A stretch of DNA of 64,000 nt from contig CANQXE010000005.1 in NCBI GenBank assembly GCA_947627725.1, positions 79,687-143,686 of the forward strand, written 5' to 3'. Source of the stretch: an uncultured Clostridia bacterium (GTDB taxonomy: Bacteria > Bacillota > Clostridia > Oscillospirales > Acutalibacteraceae). Both the position numbers and the translations under genes were made by a program. Shown here in pieces: positions 18,540 through 26,583 of the stretch (positions within the stretch are counted from its first letter, which is position 1; every line of letters begins with the position of its first letter). The notes beneath the pieces are model-generated. The model had not been told where the DNA came from. It saw only the letters and a program-made list of their open reading frames with translations, and searched no databases.

Positions 18540-19238
18540 TTATAACTCCTCAACTAAATACTGTGAAAAGCCAAGCATAATAGAATATGCAAGCTGTTTC
18601 TGATAGTGATCATCCTGTAATTTTTTATTTTCCTCGCTATTGCTCATAAAACCGCATTCCACCATTACTGACGGAACCTCTGCTTTATAGAGAAGATAAT
18701 AGCTGTCGTCAGACCTTTTATTTAATCTGGTATTATCCTTCTGAATGTTTGACTTTGTTAAATTAAGAATATTATCAGCAATGATTTTGCTCTTATCATC
18801 ATTTGGAGAGTACCATACCTGCATCCCCCATTCCTTTTCATCTTCAAAGTGATTTTGATGAATTGAAATAAGAGCTGCGTTTTCGATGCTGTTTATGTAA
18901 TCCATTCTGTTATACAGGTCTGAACGACCTTTTTCTTCCTCTTCATTGTAGACGAGATAGTCACCGTCACGCACCAAAAAGCTTGAAATTCCGCTTACCA
19001 TAGCAAAGTCATAGAGAATAAGAGCAATACTTAAATTAATATCCTTTTCGTAGGCATTATCAACGCCGACAGTCCCGACATCAATACCTCCGTGACCTGC
19101 GTCAATCACAAGATTTATTCTGTCGCTGATAATACTGTTGTTATTGATTTCAACAACCTCACGCATAACATAATTAATGCCGACACAGCTTACAAAGGTA
19201 AAAATAAAAGTAAAGATAATAACGAGTATTTTTTTCAT
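18540..19238 (-). CDS. cwlD: N-acetylmuramoyl-L-alanine amidase, CwlD-like
   Basis: A 232-residue Amidase_3 zinc hydrolase. An N-terminal signal/anchor helix (4-25) is followed by the catalytic domain. Zinc and catalytic residues are in DAGHGG (46-51), the Glu of YEKDINL, SIHQNHF and VMVECGFMSN. Size and layout match CwlD, which with PdaA makes muramic lactam in spore cortex. The upstream promoter is sigma-A-like rather than an evident sporulation promoter, so a vegetative role is possible. Confidence 0.88.
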   Translation of the reverse strand: MKKILVIIFTFIFTFVSCVGINYVMREVVEINNNSIISDRINLVIDAGHGGIDVGTVGVDNAYEKDINLSIALILYDFAMVSGISSFLVRDGDYLVYNEEEEKGRSDLYNRMDYINSIENAALISIHQNHFEDEKEWGMQVWYSPNDDKSKIIADNILNLTKSNIQKDNTRLNKRSDDSYYLLYKAEVPSVMVECGFMSNSEENKKLQDDHYQKQLAYSIMLGFSQYLVEEL

Positions 19239-19265
19239 ACTATCACCGTTAATATCTATGATGTA

Positions 19266-19294
19266 ATTATAGCTTATTATACTAAAACTATCAA
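19266..19294 (-). promoter_or_regulatory. Promoter of cwlD-radA
   Basis: Minus-strand TTGATA (19289-19294) and TATAAT (19266-19271) with a 17-bp spacer, ending 27 bp before the cwlD start. Confidence 0.75.
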
Positions 19295-19301
19295 GGTAAT
19301 A

Positions 19302-19330
19302 TTGCTTTTTTATGATATTAGAGATATAAT
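19302..19330 (+). promoter_or_regulatory. Promoter of the hydroxyacid dehydrogenase
   Basis: TTGCTT (19302-19307) and TATAAT (19325-19330) with a 17-bp spacer, back to back with the cwlD promoter. Confidence 0.75.
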
Positions 19331-19356
19331 AAATTAGAAATTATTGGAGTGATTCT

Positions 19357-20319
19357 ATGAAAATTGTTAATATTGACGCCCACACAACAAATCCCGGAGA
19401 TTTAAGCTGGGACGGTATGAAAAGACTTGGGGATTATACATACTATGACAGGACCTCTCCCAGCCAAATAATTGAAAGGGCCAAGGGAGCTAACGCGCTG
19501 ATTGTAAATAAATCAATTATTACGAAAGAAATACTTGACGCGCTTTCACCCGAGCTTGAATACATCGGATTGCAGTCAACCGGATACAATGTTGTTGACT
19601 GCGAATATGCTAAGGAGCTTGGAATAACCGTTACCAACATTCCGTCATATTCAACTAATGCCGTGGCTCAGCTTGTTTTTGCGTTTATTTTGCAGGTAAC
19701 TAATGAGGTTACACTTCATTCGGATGCAGTCAAAAACGGCGAATGGTGTACTTGTCCCGACTTTTGCTTCTGGAAAAAACCTCTCACAGAGCTTGCAGGC
19801 AAAACAATAGGTATAATAGGGTTTGGCTCTATAGGTCAAAGAGTCGCAAGACTTTCGGAAGCATTTGATATGAGGGTCCTTGTCTATACGCCGAGACCAA
19901 AGGATAAGGGCGGTTTAAAATCCGTTGAGTTTACGGATATTGATACGCTTCTTTCTGAAAGTGATATTATTACGTGCCACTGTCCGCTGACAGATGAAAC
20001 AAGAGGACTTATCAATAAAGATACTATTGCTAAGATGAAAAAAACAGCTGTTTTTATCAATACCTCACGAGGTTCCGTAGTTGATGAAAAGGCCCTTGCC
20101 GATGCTCTCAATAACGGTGATATTTCCGCAGCCGGACTTGATGTGCTTGAAACAGAGCCCGCTAAAAAAGACAATCCCCTGCTCACAGCGAAAAATTGTT
20201 ATATTACTCCCCATATCGCCTGGGCGGCAAAAGAGACGCGCGAAAGGCTGCTTAAAATACTGGAACAGAACCTTGAAGCGTACATAAACGGCACACCTCA
20301 GAATGTTGTAAACAAATAA
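19357..20319 (+). CDS. D-2-hydroxyacid dehydrogenase, hydroxypyruvate/glycerate type
   Basis: A 320-residue NAD-dependent dehydrogenase. Nucleotide-binding GFGSIGQRVARL is near 150-161. Catalytic Arg is in NTSRGSVVDE, Glu in the GLDVLETEP segment and His in PHIAWAAKE. The N-terminal form and length fit glycerate/hydroxypyruvate reductase-like members, but substrate cannot be set from sequence alone. It stands alone, with its own promoter, GGAGTG SD and no visible partner genes. Confidence 0.9.
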   Translation: MKIVNIDAHTTNPGDLSWDGMKRLGDYTYYDRTSPSQIIERAKGANALIVNKSIITKEILDALSPELEYIGLQSTGYNVVDCEYAKELGITVTNIPSYSTNAVAQLVFAFILQVTNEVTLHSDAVKNGEWCTCPDFCFWKKPLTELAGKTIGIIGFGSIGQRVARLSEAFDMRVLVYTPRPKDKGGLKSVEFTDIDTLLSESDIITCHCPLTDETRGLINKDTIAKMKKTAVFINTSRGSVVDEKALADALNNGDISAAGLDVLETEPAKKDNPLLTAKNCYITPHIAWAAKETRERLLKILEQNLEAYINGTPQNVVNK

Positions 20320-20359
20320 CAGAATGGTATTTTTATAATTTTAAATTTATAAATAACTA

Positions 20360-20388
20360 TTGACTTTATCTTAAAAATCTATTATCAT
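20360..20388 (+). promoter_or_regulatory. Promoter of the tRNA-Leu pair
   Basis: TTGACT (20360-20365) and TATCAT (20383-20388) with a 17-bp spacer; the mature tRNA begins 12 bases later. Confidence 0.75.
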
Positions 20389-20399
20389 ATCTGTTGCAC

Positions 20400-20486
20400 G
20401 CTGGTGTGGCGGAATAGGCAGACGCAAGGGACTTAAAATCCCTCGGTAGCAATACCGTACCGGTTCAAGTCCGGTCACCAGCACCA
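20400..20486 (+). tRNA. tRNA-Leu (TAA)
   Basis: Class II tRNA with a long variable arm. Acceptor GCTGGTG (20400-20406) pairs with CACCAGC (20476-20482), followed by discriminator A and an encoded CCA. Anticodon stem GGGA/TCCC encloses loop CTTAAAA, giving anticodon TAA. The T arm has GGTTCAAGTCC. Confidence 0.97.
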
Positions 20487-20489
20487 TTT

Positions 20490-20524
20490 AAGGCATAGTA
20501 TCCGATATGTTGTTACTATGCCTT
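20490..20524. repeat. Hairpin between the two tRNA-Leu genes
   Basis: Perfect 11-bp arms AAGGCATAGTA (20490-20500) and TACTATGCCTT (20514-20524). No T-run follows, so it is unlikely to stop transcription; it may guide processing of a dicistronic tRNA precursor. Confidence 0.65.
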
Positions 20525-20543
20525 AAATATTAAAAGTATTTAT

Positions 20544-20630
20544 GCCGGCGTGATGGAATTGGCAGACGTGCTGGACTCAAAATCCAGTCCTGGCAACAGG
20601 GTGCGGGTTCGACCCCCGCCGCCGGCACCA
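20544..20630 (+). tRNA. tRNA-Leu (CAA)
   Basis: Class II tRNA. Acceptor GCCGGCG (20544-20550) pairs with CGCCGGC (20620-20626), then A and an encoded CCA. Anticodon stem CTGGA/TCCAG encloses CTCAAAA, anticodon CAA. The long variable arm is CCTGGCAACAGGG-like. Same transcription unit as the preceding tRNA. Confidence 0.97.
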
Positions 20631-20670
20631 ATAACTTTTCTGTTTAAACTAATTAAATCAATAATTAAAA

Positions 20671-20699
20671 TATCATTCTAAAATAGAATGGTATTTTTT
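20671..20699 (+). terminator. Terminator of the tRNA-Leu unit
   Basis: Ten-base arms TATCATTCTA/TAGAATGGTA (20671-20680 with 20684-20693, one T-G pair) followed by T6. An ATG at 20688 lies inside this structure, which argues against it as a start for the next gene. Confidence 0.8.
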
Positions 20700-20762
20700 A
20701 TTGCAAAATTTATTACAAAACTAAACAGAGAAAAGAGCGAAAAGCTGAAAGGAGCAATATAT

Positions 20763-21434
20763 TTGAATAATGCAAATATTACTGAAAAATTTGCTTTATG
20801 TATGATAAAAGAAAAAAAGAATTTATATGCAGAAAGGGTAAAACCGTATTTAATTGCATCTATGATAATAGAAATGCTGTTAAATGGAAACTTAGAAATT
20901 ACTGATAAAGATAAAGTAGTTCTTTGTGACAAAATGGCGACTGTCAATTATAATAAAAAATTATATGAGATTATAAAAGATATGAAAAAAGATAAAGTAT
21001 CTTTAAGAATCATTCTTAGCTCTATTTGCTTCGGATTTTCAACTAAAAACTTAAAAAGTATAATAGCTTTATTAAAAGACAGAATGCTGGAAAATGAGCT
21101 GATTACTTTGGAAACAAAAAAGGGATTGGTTGGTTATAAAGAAGTAATAAATGCAGATGAAAATAAATTTAAAGATACTATTGAAGAAATAAGAGTAGAA
21201 TTTTTGGAAAACGGAAACTTAACAGATGAGTCGATTTTATTAGCATCTTTGTTGAATTCTACTAAATTTCTGAAAAGTATTTTCAATAAATATGAAAAAG
21301 AAAAATTAAATATGAGATTAGAAGAAATAAAAGATACAGAAATTGCAGAAAAAGTAAAGGTGGCACAAGCTACTATAAATACTATGAATGCTATCATAAC
21401 TGCTATGATGGTAAATGCTGCAGGACCGGTATAA
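20763..21434 (+). CDS. GPP34 (GOLPH3/Vps74)-like protein
   Basis: A 223-residue helical protein. The order of segments fits the GPP34 fold: an early helix with LIASMIIEMLLNGNLEI (near 26-42), a loop ending in LYEIIKDMKKDKV, a basic helix before LLKDRMLENELI, then ILLASLLNSTKFLKSIF (near 161-177). Bacterial members are of unknown function; eukaryotic ones bind PI4P and Golgi enzymes. The TTG start has an ideal SD (AAAGGAG, 8 nt). The gene is far richer in A+T, Lys, Ile and Asn than its neighbours and sits right after tRNA genes, suggesting transfer. Family call is by eye. Confidence 0.6.
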   Translation: MNNANITEKFALCMIKEKKNLYAERVKPYLIASMIIEMLLNGNLEITDKDKVVLCDKMATVNYNKKLYEIIKDMKKDKVSLRIILSSICFGFSTKNLKSIIALLKDRMLENELITLETKKGLVGYKEVINADENKFKDTIEEIRVEFLENGNLTDESILLASLLNSTKFLKSIFNKYEKEKLNMRLEEIKDTEIAEKVKVAQATINTMNAIITAMMVNAAGPV

Positions 21435-21480
21435 ATTTAATATCCAAATGTTGTTATATTCTTCCGTTAAGGTTAGGATA

Positions 21481-21520
21481 AAAAGCAGACTTGAAAGTTA
21501 AATATCAAGTCTGCTTTTTA
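21481..21520. terminator. Bidirectional terminator between the GPP34-like gene and spoIIR
   Basis: Fourteen-base arms AAAAGCAGACTTGA (21481-21494) and TCAAGTCTGCTTTT (21505-21518), with T-runs in both directions. It overlaps the last codons of spoIIR. Confidence 0.85.
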
Positions 21521-22085
21521 TTTTTTCATAGATTTCTATAATTTTAAATTTCGGAGTATAGCCGTCACGCACTAACTCCATTTCATCCTCGGTAAGATAA
21601 TCGCTCATTGACTTGGTACAGGCTGACAGGCAGACTGACGGAAAAACTATACACCACCAGTTGTGACCGCTCCCCTGCCCTAATTCAATTTTCACCGAAT
21701 TATATATTCCGGCGGGCAATGTAAAGTCATCATATACTCTTGTGTCAAAATATTCTTTCAGTACCGTAACCTTTGATTTGTAATCATATCCGTTATCTAA
21801 AATACATTTATTGCAAATATTCTCTATATAATCAATATTACTTTCAGCTATTTCAATATTTTCCTCAAGCGTTTTGCCGACGAACAAATCAGATGTATTT
21901 TCCAAAAAGCAATTTTTTACTTTCAGCTTTATGTCCTGATCCTCAGTTGAGTCGGAATTTGCTAAGATGTGAAGCCTCAGCACCTTGTCACTAATATTTT
22001 CCGAGGTCGCGATTATCGGCTGAAAGATACTGATTGAAAGTGTCAAAATCATAAAAAGCGGAACAAACACCTTTGAAATTTTCAT
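21498..22085 (-). CDS. spoIIR: Stage II sporulation protein R
   Basis: A 195-residue secreted protein. In Bacillus it is made in the forespore and triggers SpoIIGA to process pro-sigma-E. A signal peptide (about 1-26) precedes the family signatures VLRLHILANSDSTEDQ and LPAGIYNSVKIELGQGSGHN followed by WWC. The start is ATG 22085; an upstream in-frame TTG (22130) lies in the previous gene's terminator. The ATG follows that terminator's T-run, with the SD (AAAGG/CAGG) in the 3' arm. Confidence 0.94.
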   Translation of the reverse strand: MKISKVFVPLFMILTLSISIFQPIIATSENISDKVLRLHILANSDSTEDQDIKLKVKNCFLENTSDLFVGKTLEENIEIAESNIDYIENICNKCILDNGYDYKSKVTVLKEYFDTRVYDDFTLPAGIYNSVKIELGQGSGHNWWCIVFPSVCLSACTKSMSDYLTEDEMELVRDGYTPKFKIIEIYEKIKSRLDI

Positions 22086-22123
22086 AAAAATAACCTGCCT
22101 TTCAGAATAATCATTGGCAGGTT
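22086..22123 (-). terminator. Terminator between the YigZ-type gene and spoIIR
   Basis: On the minus strand, arms AACCTGCC (22116-22123) and GGCAGGTT (22092-22099) are followed by ATTTTT and then at once by the spoIIR ATG. The likely SD of spoIIR is in the 3' arm. Confidence 0.7.
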
Positions 22124-22132
22124 TTTCCAATT

Positions 22133-22753
22133 TTATACCTTGGCAAATTTTTCACCAAGCTCTTTAAGAATAAATTTTCCGTTGCTTTGCTCGGTCAGCT
22201 TTTCGGAAAGAGAATTAACAAGCTCCGTTTTAAGCGTGAAATGTACGGTCACTTTATCAGTAAACTCACTGTTTTCAATATTAGCGCCGACATCATTAAG
22301 AAGTACGCACAGTCTGTCATAAAAGCTGTAATCGACTGAGACTGACATAATTTTGCAGGGAGCCATTGTAATTATATTTCCTGCCTGCACGGCAATCTTT
22401 GAGCCGTGAGAATATGCTCTGATAAGCCCTCCCGCTCCGAGAAGTGTTCCGCCGAAATATCTTGTTACAACGACGCAGACGTCAACAAGATTTTCTTTCA
22501 GCAAAACATCAAGAACAGGGACGCCTGCCGTACCGCTCGGCTCACCGTCGTCTGAGGAACGCTGAATATTATTTTCCCTTAAAACGTATGCGGAAACATT
22601 ATGTGAAGCGTCCCAGTGCTTTGACTTAATTAAGTTAATAAAAGCTGACGCCTCCTGCTGAGTTTTTACAGGCTTGACATAGCCAATAAACCGTGACTTT
22701 TTCTCAACAAATTCATCACTTGCCTCATATTCAACTGTTCTGTACTCCTTCAT
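22133..22753 (-). CDS. YigZ/IMPACT family protein
   Basis: A 206-residue protein with the N-terminal UPF0029 (IMPACT) domain, including KSRFIGYVKPV, HWDASHNVSAYVL and the hallmark DDGEPSGTAGVPVL (near 69-82), then a second ferredoxin-like DUF1949 domain (about 138-200). Exact activity is unsettled; eukaryotic IMPACT modulates GCN2. Expression may come from the rpmE promoter by read-through past the terminator, or from its own undefined promoter. Confidence 0.92.
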   Translation of the reverse strand: MKEYRTVEYEASDEFVEKKSRFIGYVKPVKTQQEASAFINLIKSKHWDASHNVSAYVLRENNIQRSSDDGEPSGTAGVPVLDVLLKENLVDVCVVVTRYFGGTLLGAGGLIRAYSHGSKIAVQAGNIITMAPCKIMSVSVDYSFYDRLCVLLNDVGANIENSEFTDKVTVHFTLKTELVNSLSEKLTEQSNGKFILKELGEKFAKV

Positions 22754-22764
22754 AAAATCACCGT

Positions 22765-22795
22765 AAAAAAGGGCAACGATAAAATACCGTCGCCC
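22765..22795 (-). terminator. Terminator of rpmE
   Basis: On the minus strand the stem GGGCGACG/CGTTGCCC encloses an AT-rich loop and is followed by T6 (A6 at 22765-22770). Confidence 0.85.
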
Positions 22796-22807
22796 TGATT
22801 AAACAGA

Positions 22808-23011
22808 TTAGCCTTTTCTGGCGTATCTCCTATTGAATCTGTCAACACGTCCGCCTGTATCAACAAGCTTCTGCTTACCGGTAAAGAATGGATGACATTT
22901 TGAGCAGATATCAACCTTTAACTCACTTTTAGTGCTCTTTGTTTCATATGTTGCGCCGCAGGCACACTTAACAGTACATGGAACGTAATTTGGATGAATA
23001 CCGTCTTTCAT
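22808..23011 (-). CDS. rpmE: Large ribosomal subunit protein bL31, zinc-binding form
   Basis: A 67-residue bL31. Cysteines C12, C16, C18, C36 and C39 ([15 protein letters not shown]) mark the zinc-binding C+ type; the C-terminal FNRRYARKG is typical. It has its own promoter and terminator. Zinc-dependent bL31 and bL28 together imply the organism uses zinc-replete ribosomal forms here. Confidence 0.97.
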   Translation of the reverse strand: MKDGIHPNYVPCTVKCACGATYETKSTKSELKVDICSKCHPFFTGKQKLVDTGGRVDRFNRRYARKG

Positions 23012-23052
23012 TTACTTTCACCTCTTTGCAAGTAATGTAATTATGCTTTGTT

Positions 23053-23081
23053 ATATTAACACAAGATATTGTAAAATGCAA
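23053..23081 (-). promoter_or_regulatory. rpmE promoter
   Basis: Minus-strand TTGCAT (23076-23081) and TAATAT (23053-23058) with 17-bp spacing, between the addA stop and rpmE. Confidence 0.75.
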
Positions 23082-23094
23082 GTATTTTTTTAAA

Positions 23095-26000
23095 TTATTT
23101 GTAATAACAGGGTCTGCCCAAATGAAAGGAATAAAGGATTGATTCCGTGACAGGCTTTTTAAGTGTGAGCGAAACAGCGTTTTTATAAAACATAATCTGC
23201 TTTTTATATCTGTCAAGAAGCTCGGCTTCAGTCGTAACTCTGTCTGTTTTATAGTCTAAAAGAACAAGCTCACCGTTTTCCTCAAATACACAGTCGGCTA
23301 TCCCCTGAACAAGAACCGGATCCTCATAATCAGTATCATAAATTTCATTTGCCTTAATGAATGAAGAAACTTTAAATTCCCTGTATATCCTGTCCGCGGA
23401 AAAAAGTCTGTCGGAAAAACAACTGCTAAAGAAGGCGGATAGCTTTTTTCTGTCAAGACTGTCAGCCTGCTCGCGAGAAATAAAACCGTTTTCCGCAAGC
23501 CTTGATATTTCCTTTTCCAAATCGTCCCGTGCATTGTCATAGACGCAAAACTGCATAAAAGTATGCACTGCCGTGCCGCGCTGTGACGCCGTCAAGCCGG
23601 TTTTATTCATAAATGAAGGTTTTGCTGAAGTGATAAATTCAAAGCCTGTTTCAGCGCTGTCAAGCGACGAGGCGGTAAGCTTTGAGGATACATTTTCAAG
23701 TTCTTTGCGTTTATATGAGAAATTCAGCTTTTGCTCAATTTCTTTAACTGTATCGTCATTTGCGCTTACATATTCTATGTCAGTAAGATTACTTGAAACC
23801 TCAATTTCATCAGTTATTTCAATTGAAAGCGGGAAATCGGAAGGCTTTATTTTAATCTCTCGGTCAATATTTTCTCTGAGAATTTCACCGTCTTTATGAA
23901 GAAGTGCTGTCAGCAGAAAAAGGTCAGCGTCGCGTATGATTTTCCTTAGCATAAACGGACTGATTTTATCGTTAATAATATTTGCCGACAGACTTTTTAG
24001 CTTTTTATTTATATTTTCGCACGTAATGAAGGTAATAAACTGCTCCTTTGCCCTTGTCATTGCAACATACAGAACCCTAAGATTTTCACTCATAAGCTCA
24101 ACAGAATTTTTATCCTTTATAACCGAATAAGGAAATGATTTGTACTGATACATAAGCTCTTCATTATGGCATTTAATTCCTAAGCCGAAGTTGGTGTTAA
24201 GAAGAAGCTTATCGGTTAAATCACTTTTATTGTACTTCCTGTTTGCTCCGGCAAAAATACAAATAGGGAATTCAAGTCCTTTAGAATGGTGAACAGACAT
24301 AATTGTGACAGCATTCTGACTGCCTGTACTGAGTGATGCTGAATCAAGACTTTTATCGGAAGAAATTATTTTATCAATATACCTTATAAATGCAGTAAGA
24401 CCGACATTTACCCCGTTGTCAAAGTTTTGGGCAAAGGTTATCAGCTTCAAAATATTCTGATACCTCTGCTCAGCGTTGCCCATTGCGTTTATATAGGCAA
24501 TAAGTCCCTTTTCCTCAACAATGTACCGGATAAACCCCGCAACGGACATAGTAACGCTTATTTTTCTTAAATTGCTTAAGTCCTTAATAAATGACCTGAC
24601 CTTATCGCTTTGTGCATTAAATACGCTTGAATAAAGGCTTTTCCCGCTCGTATCAACTCTTATTTGCGCCATTTCGTCAGCGGAAAATGCGTAAAACGGC
24701 GACATCATTGTTGCAAGCAGAGGAATATCCTGCATCGGATTGTCAATTGCGCGTAGCAGTGACATAATCATTTTAATCTCGTTATTTTCAAAAAGGTTTG
24801 TTGAATTGTCGCATATTACGGGAATACCGTACTCAGTCAAAACCTCTGAATAATCGTTTATATGATTTTTAAGCTTTCTTAAAAGAATAACAAAATCACC
24901 GTATTCAACAGGTCTGTAATTATCGCCGTCTTTGATGAGCTCCCGTGAGCTGACCTTATGAATTATAGTCCGTGCGATATATGCAGCCTCTTTTTTGTCA
25001 GTATCCTCCCCTTTTACGCCATCAAGTATTTTTATCTGTGCGCTTAGCACGTCATTTTCATTATATGACGCGCCGCAGTTAAGATACTCCTCCTCGTTAT
25101 AATCGAGCTCGCCGAGCTCTTCGCTCATAAGATTTGAAAAAACGAAATTGACATATGAGCAAATATCTTTTCTGCTTCTGAAATTTTTATCAAGGATAAT
25201 TCTTGAGCTTTTTTCATTATCAGCAGAATCATAGAGTTTATATCTTTTTTTCTTTTCATTAAATATATGAGGCATCGCAAGCCTGAAACGGTAAATGCTC
25301 TGCTTTATATCCCCGACCGTAAAAAGATTTTTTCCGTTTGAAAGATATGTAAACAGGAGATCCTGTGCCTCGTTAGTGTCCTGATATTCGTCAACAAGTA
25401 TTTCATAAAAGCCTGCCGATAAATCGTCTGCGAGCTGTGTTTTTATAATAGTGCCGTTTTCGTCAACATCAAAAAGCAGCTTAATCGCAAAATGCTCTAT
25501 ATCCGAAAAGGAGTATGCGTTTCGCTCTCTCTTTTCAAGCATCAGCCTGCTGTCAACCTCTTTCAGAAGGTCTGTAAGAGCATTAAGCTGTGCCGTAAGT
25601 GATTTCATATCGTTGCTGTAAGCTTCAGTATCCGATATAAGAAACTGCGAAATATCCTCTGTAAGAATCGTTTTATAAATATTTCTGTTGTCCTTAAGTA
25701 CAGCCGCAGTTTTTACATCCGCCTTGCTTAACGCAGGCATACGCATAAAGCTCGGTTTTCGTTCGTTTATCAAATTATCCCACGATAAATCATACGCGTT
25801 TTTAAATCTGGTAAATTCCGTTAAATCGTCCTCAAAAACAGCAATAAGCTTTTGGTTAAGCTTTTCATCGTCAAATCCGACAAGAGATATATTTTCCTTA
25901 ATAAGTTTAATACCCAAGTCAAAAAGCATATCAAGCTGTGAGTTTATATATTTATACCAAATTGAATTTTTAAAAGAAATATTTGCGTCATATTTATTTA

Positions 26001-26583
26001 CGGCATTCTCAAGCCAAATATAAGGAAACGGCTGAGCATAAATAAATCTCAGCAACTTTTTAACGGAGCTTATAAACTGCCTGTCATCATCAGGCGCAGT
26101 AAAGGATTCAACAAGGGACATAAACGCTTTATCTCCCCTGTCAAAGAAATCGTCAAGCACTTCATTAATGACTGTATCTTCTAATAAGTCCAGCTCGCTT
26201 TCATCAAGAACAGAAAAGTCCTGACCGATTGACAAATCATAAAAATACTCTTTTACAAGATTAACGCAAAATGAGTCGATGGTACAGATTTTGGCATTCG
26301 GCAAAAGCGAAAGCTGTTTTCTGTAAAGCTGCTCGGCAGGGTTTTCTTTAATACAGGCGGAAAGAGATTTTGAAATTCTGTATCTCATTTCAGCCGCAGC
26401 CGCATTTGTAAACGTGACAATAAGCAGTTTGTCAATGTCAACGGGGTTATCTTTGTCGATAATTAGGCGCTTGACTCTTTCGACAAGAACCGCAGTTTTG
26501 CCCGATCCCGCGGCGGCGCTTACAAGAATATTTCTGTTTTTGGCAGTTATTGCATCGTTCTGCGCCTTAGTCCACTGCGGCAT
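23095..26583 (-). CDS. addA: ATP-dependent helicase/nuclease subunit A (AddA)
   Basis: A 1,162-residue UvrD-type helicase with a C-terminal RecB-like nuclease; with AddB it resects double-strand breaks to a Chi site. Walker A SAAAGSGKT is near 22-30, helicase motifs DEYQDTN and VHHSKGLEF-type are visible, and the nuclease motif LLDYKTDRV is near the C-terminus. ATG 26583 is preferred: AAGGAG is 10 nt upstream, while ATG 26592 is only 1 nt from that SD. It overlaps addB by 17 nt. Confidence 0.96.
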   Translation of the reverse strand: MPQWTKAQNDAITAKNRNILVSAAAGSGKTAVLVERVKRLIIDKDNPVDIDKLLIVTFTNAAAAEMRYRISKSLSACIKENPAEQLYRKQLSLLPNAKICTIDSFCVNLVKEYFYDLSIGQDFSVLDESELDLLEDTVINEVLDDFFDRGDKAFMSLVESFTAPDDDRQFISSVKKLLRFIYAQPFPYIWLENAVNKYDANISFKNSIWYKYINSQLDMLFDLGIKLIKENISLVGFDDEKLNQKLIAVFEDDLTEFTRFKNAYDLSWDNLINERKPSFMRMPALSKADVKTAAVLKDNRNIYKTILTEDISQFLISDTEAYSNDMKSLTAQLNALTDLLKEVDSRLMLEKRERNAYSFSDIEHFAIKLLFDVDENGTIIKTQLADDLSAGFYEILVDEYQDTNEAQDLLFTYLSNGKNLFTVGDIKQSIYRFRLAMPHIFNEKKKRYKLYDSADNEKSSRIILDKNFRSRKDICSYVNFVFSNLMSEELGELDYNEEEYLNCGASYNENDVLSAQIKILDGVKGEDTDKKEAAYIARTIIHKVSSRELIKDGDNYRPVEYGDFVILLRKLKNHINDYSEVLTEYGIPVICDNSTNLFENNEIKMIMSLLRAIDNPMQDIPLLATMMSPFYAFSADEMAQIRVDTSGKSLYSSVFNAQSDKVRSFIKDLSNLRKISVTMSVAGFIRYIVEEKGLIAYINAMGNAEQRYQNILKLITFAQNFDNGVNVGLTAFIRYIDKIISSDKSLDSASLSTGSQNAVTIMSVHHSKGLEFPICIFAGANRKYNKSDLTDKLLLNTNFGLGIKCHNEELMYQYKSFPYSVIKDKNSVELMSENLRVLYVAMTRAKEQFITFITCENINKKLKSLSANIINDKISPFMLRKIIRDADLFLLTALLHKDGEILRENIDREIKIKPSDFPLSIEITDEIEVSSNLTDIEYVSANDDTVKEIEQKLNFSYKRKELENVSSKLTASSLDSAETGFEFITSAKPSFMNKTGLTASQRGTAVHTFMQFCVYDNARDDLEKEISRLAENGFISREQADSLDRKKLSAFFSSCFSDRLFSADRIYREFKVSSFIKANEIYDTDYEDPVLVQGIADCVFEENGELVLLDYKTDRVTTEAELLDRYKKQIMFYKNAVSLTLKKPVTESILYSFHLGRPCYYK

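Noticed and set aside
20490..20524. Terminator between the two tRNA-Leu genes
   Set aside because: The stem is perfect but no T-run follows, and the second tRNA has no promoter of its own.
20688..20762. ATG 20688 as start of the GPP34-like gene
   Set aside because: It lies inside the tRNA terminator with no SD; TTG 20763 has AAAGGAG at ideal distance.
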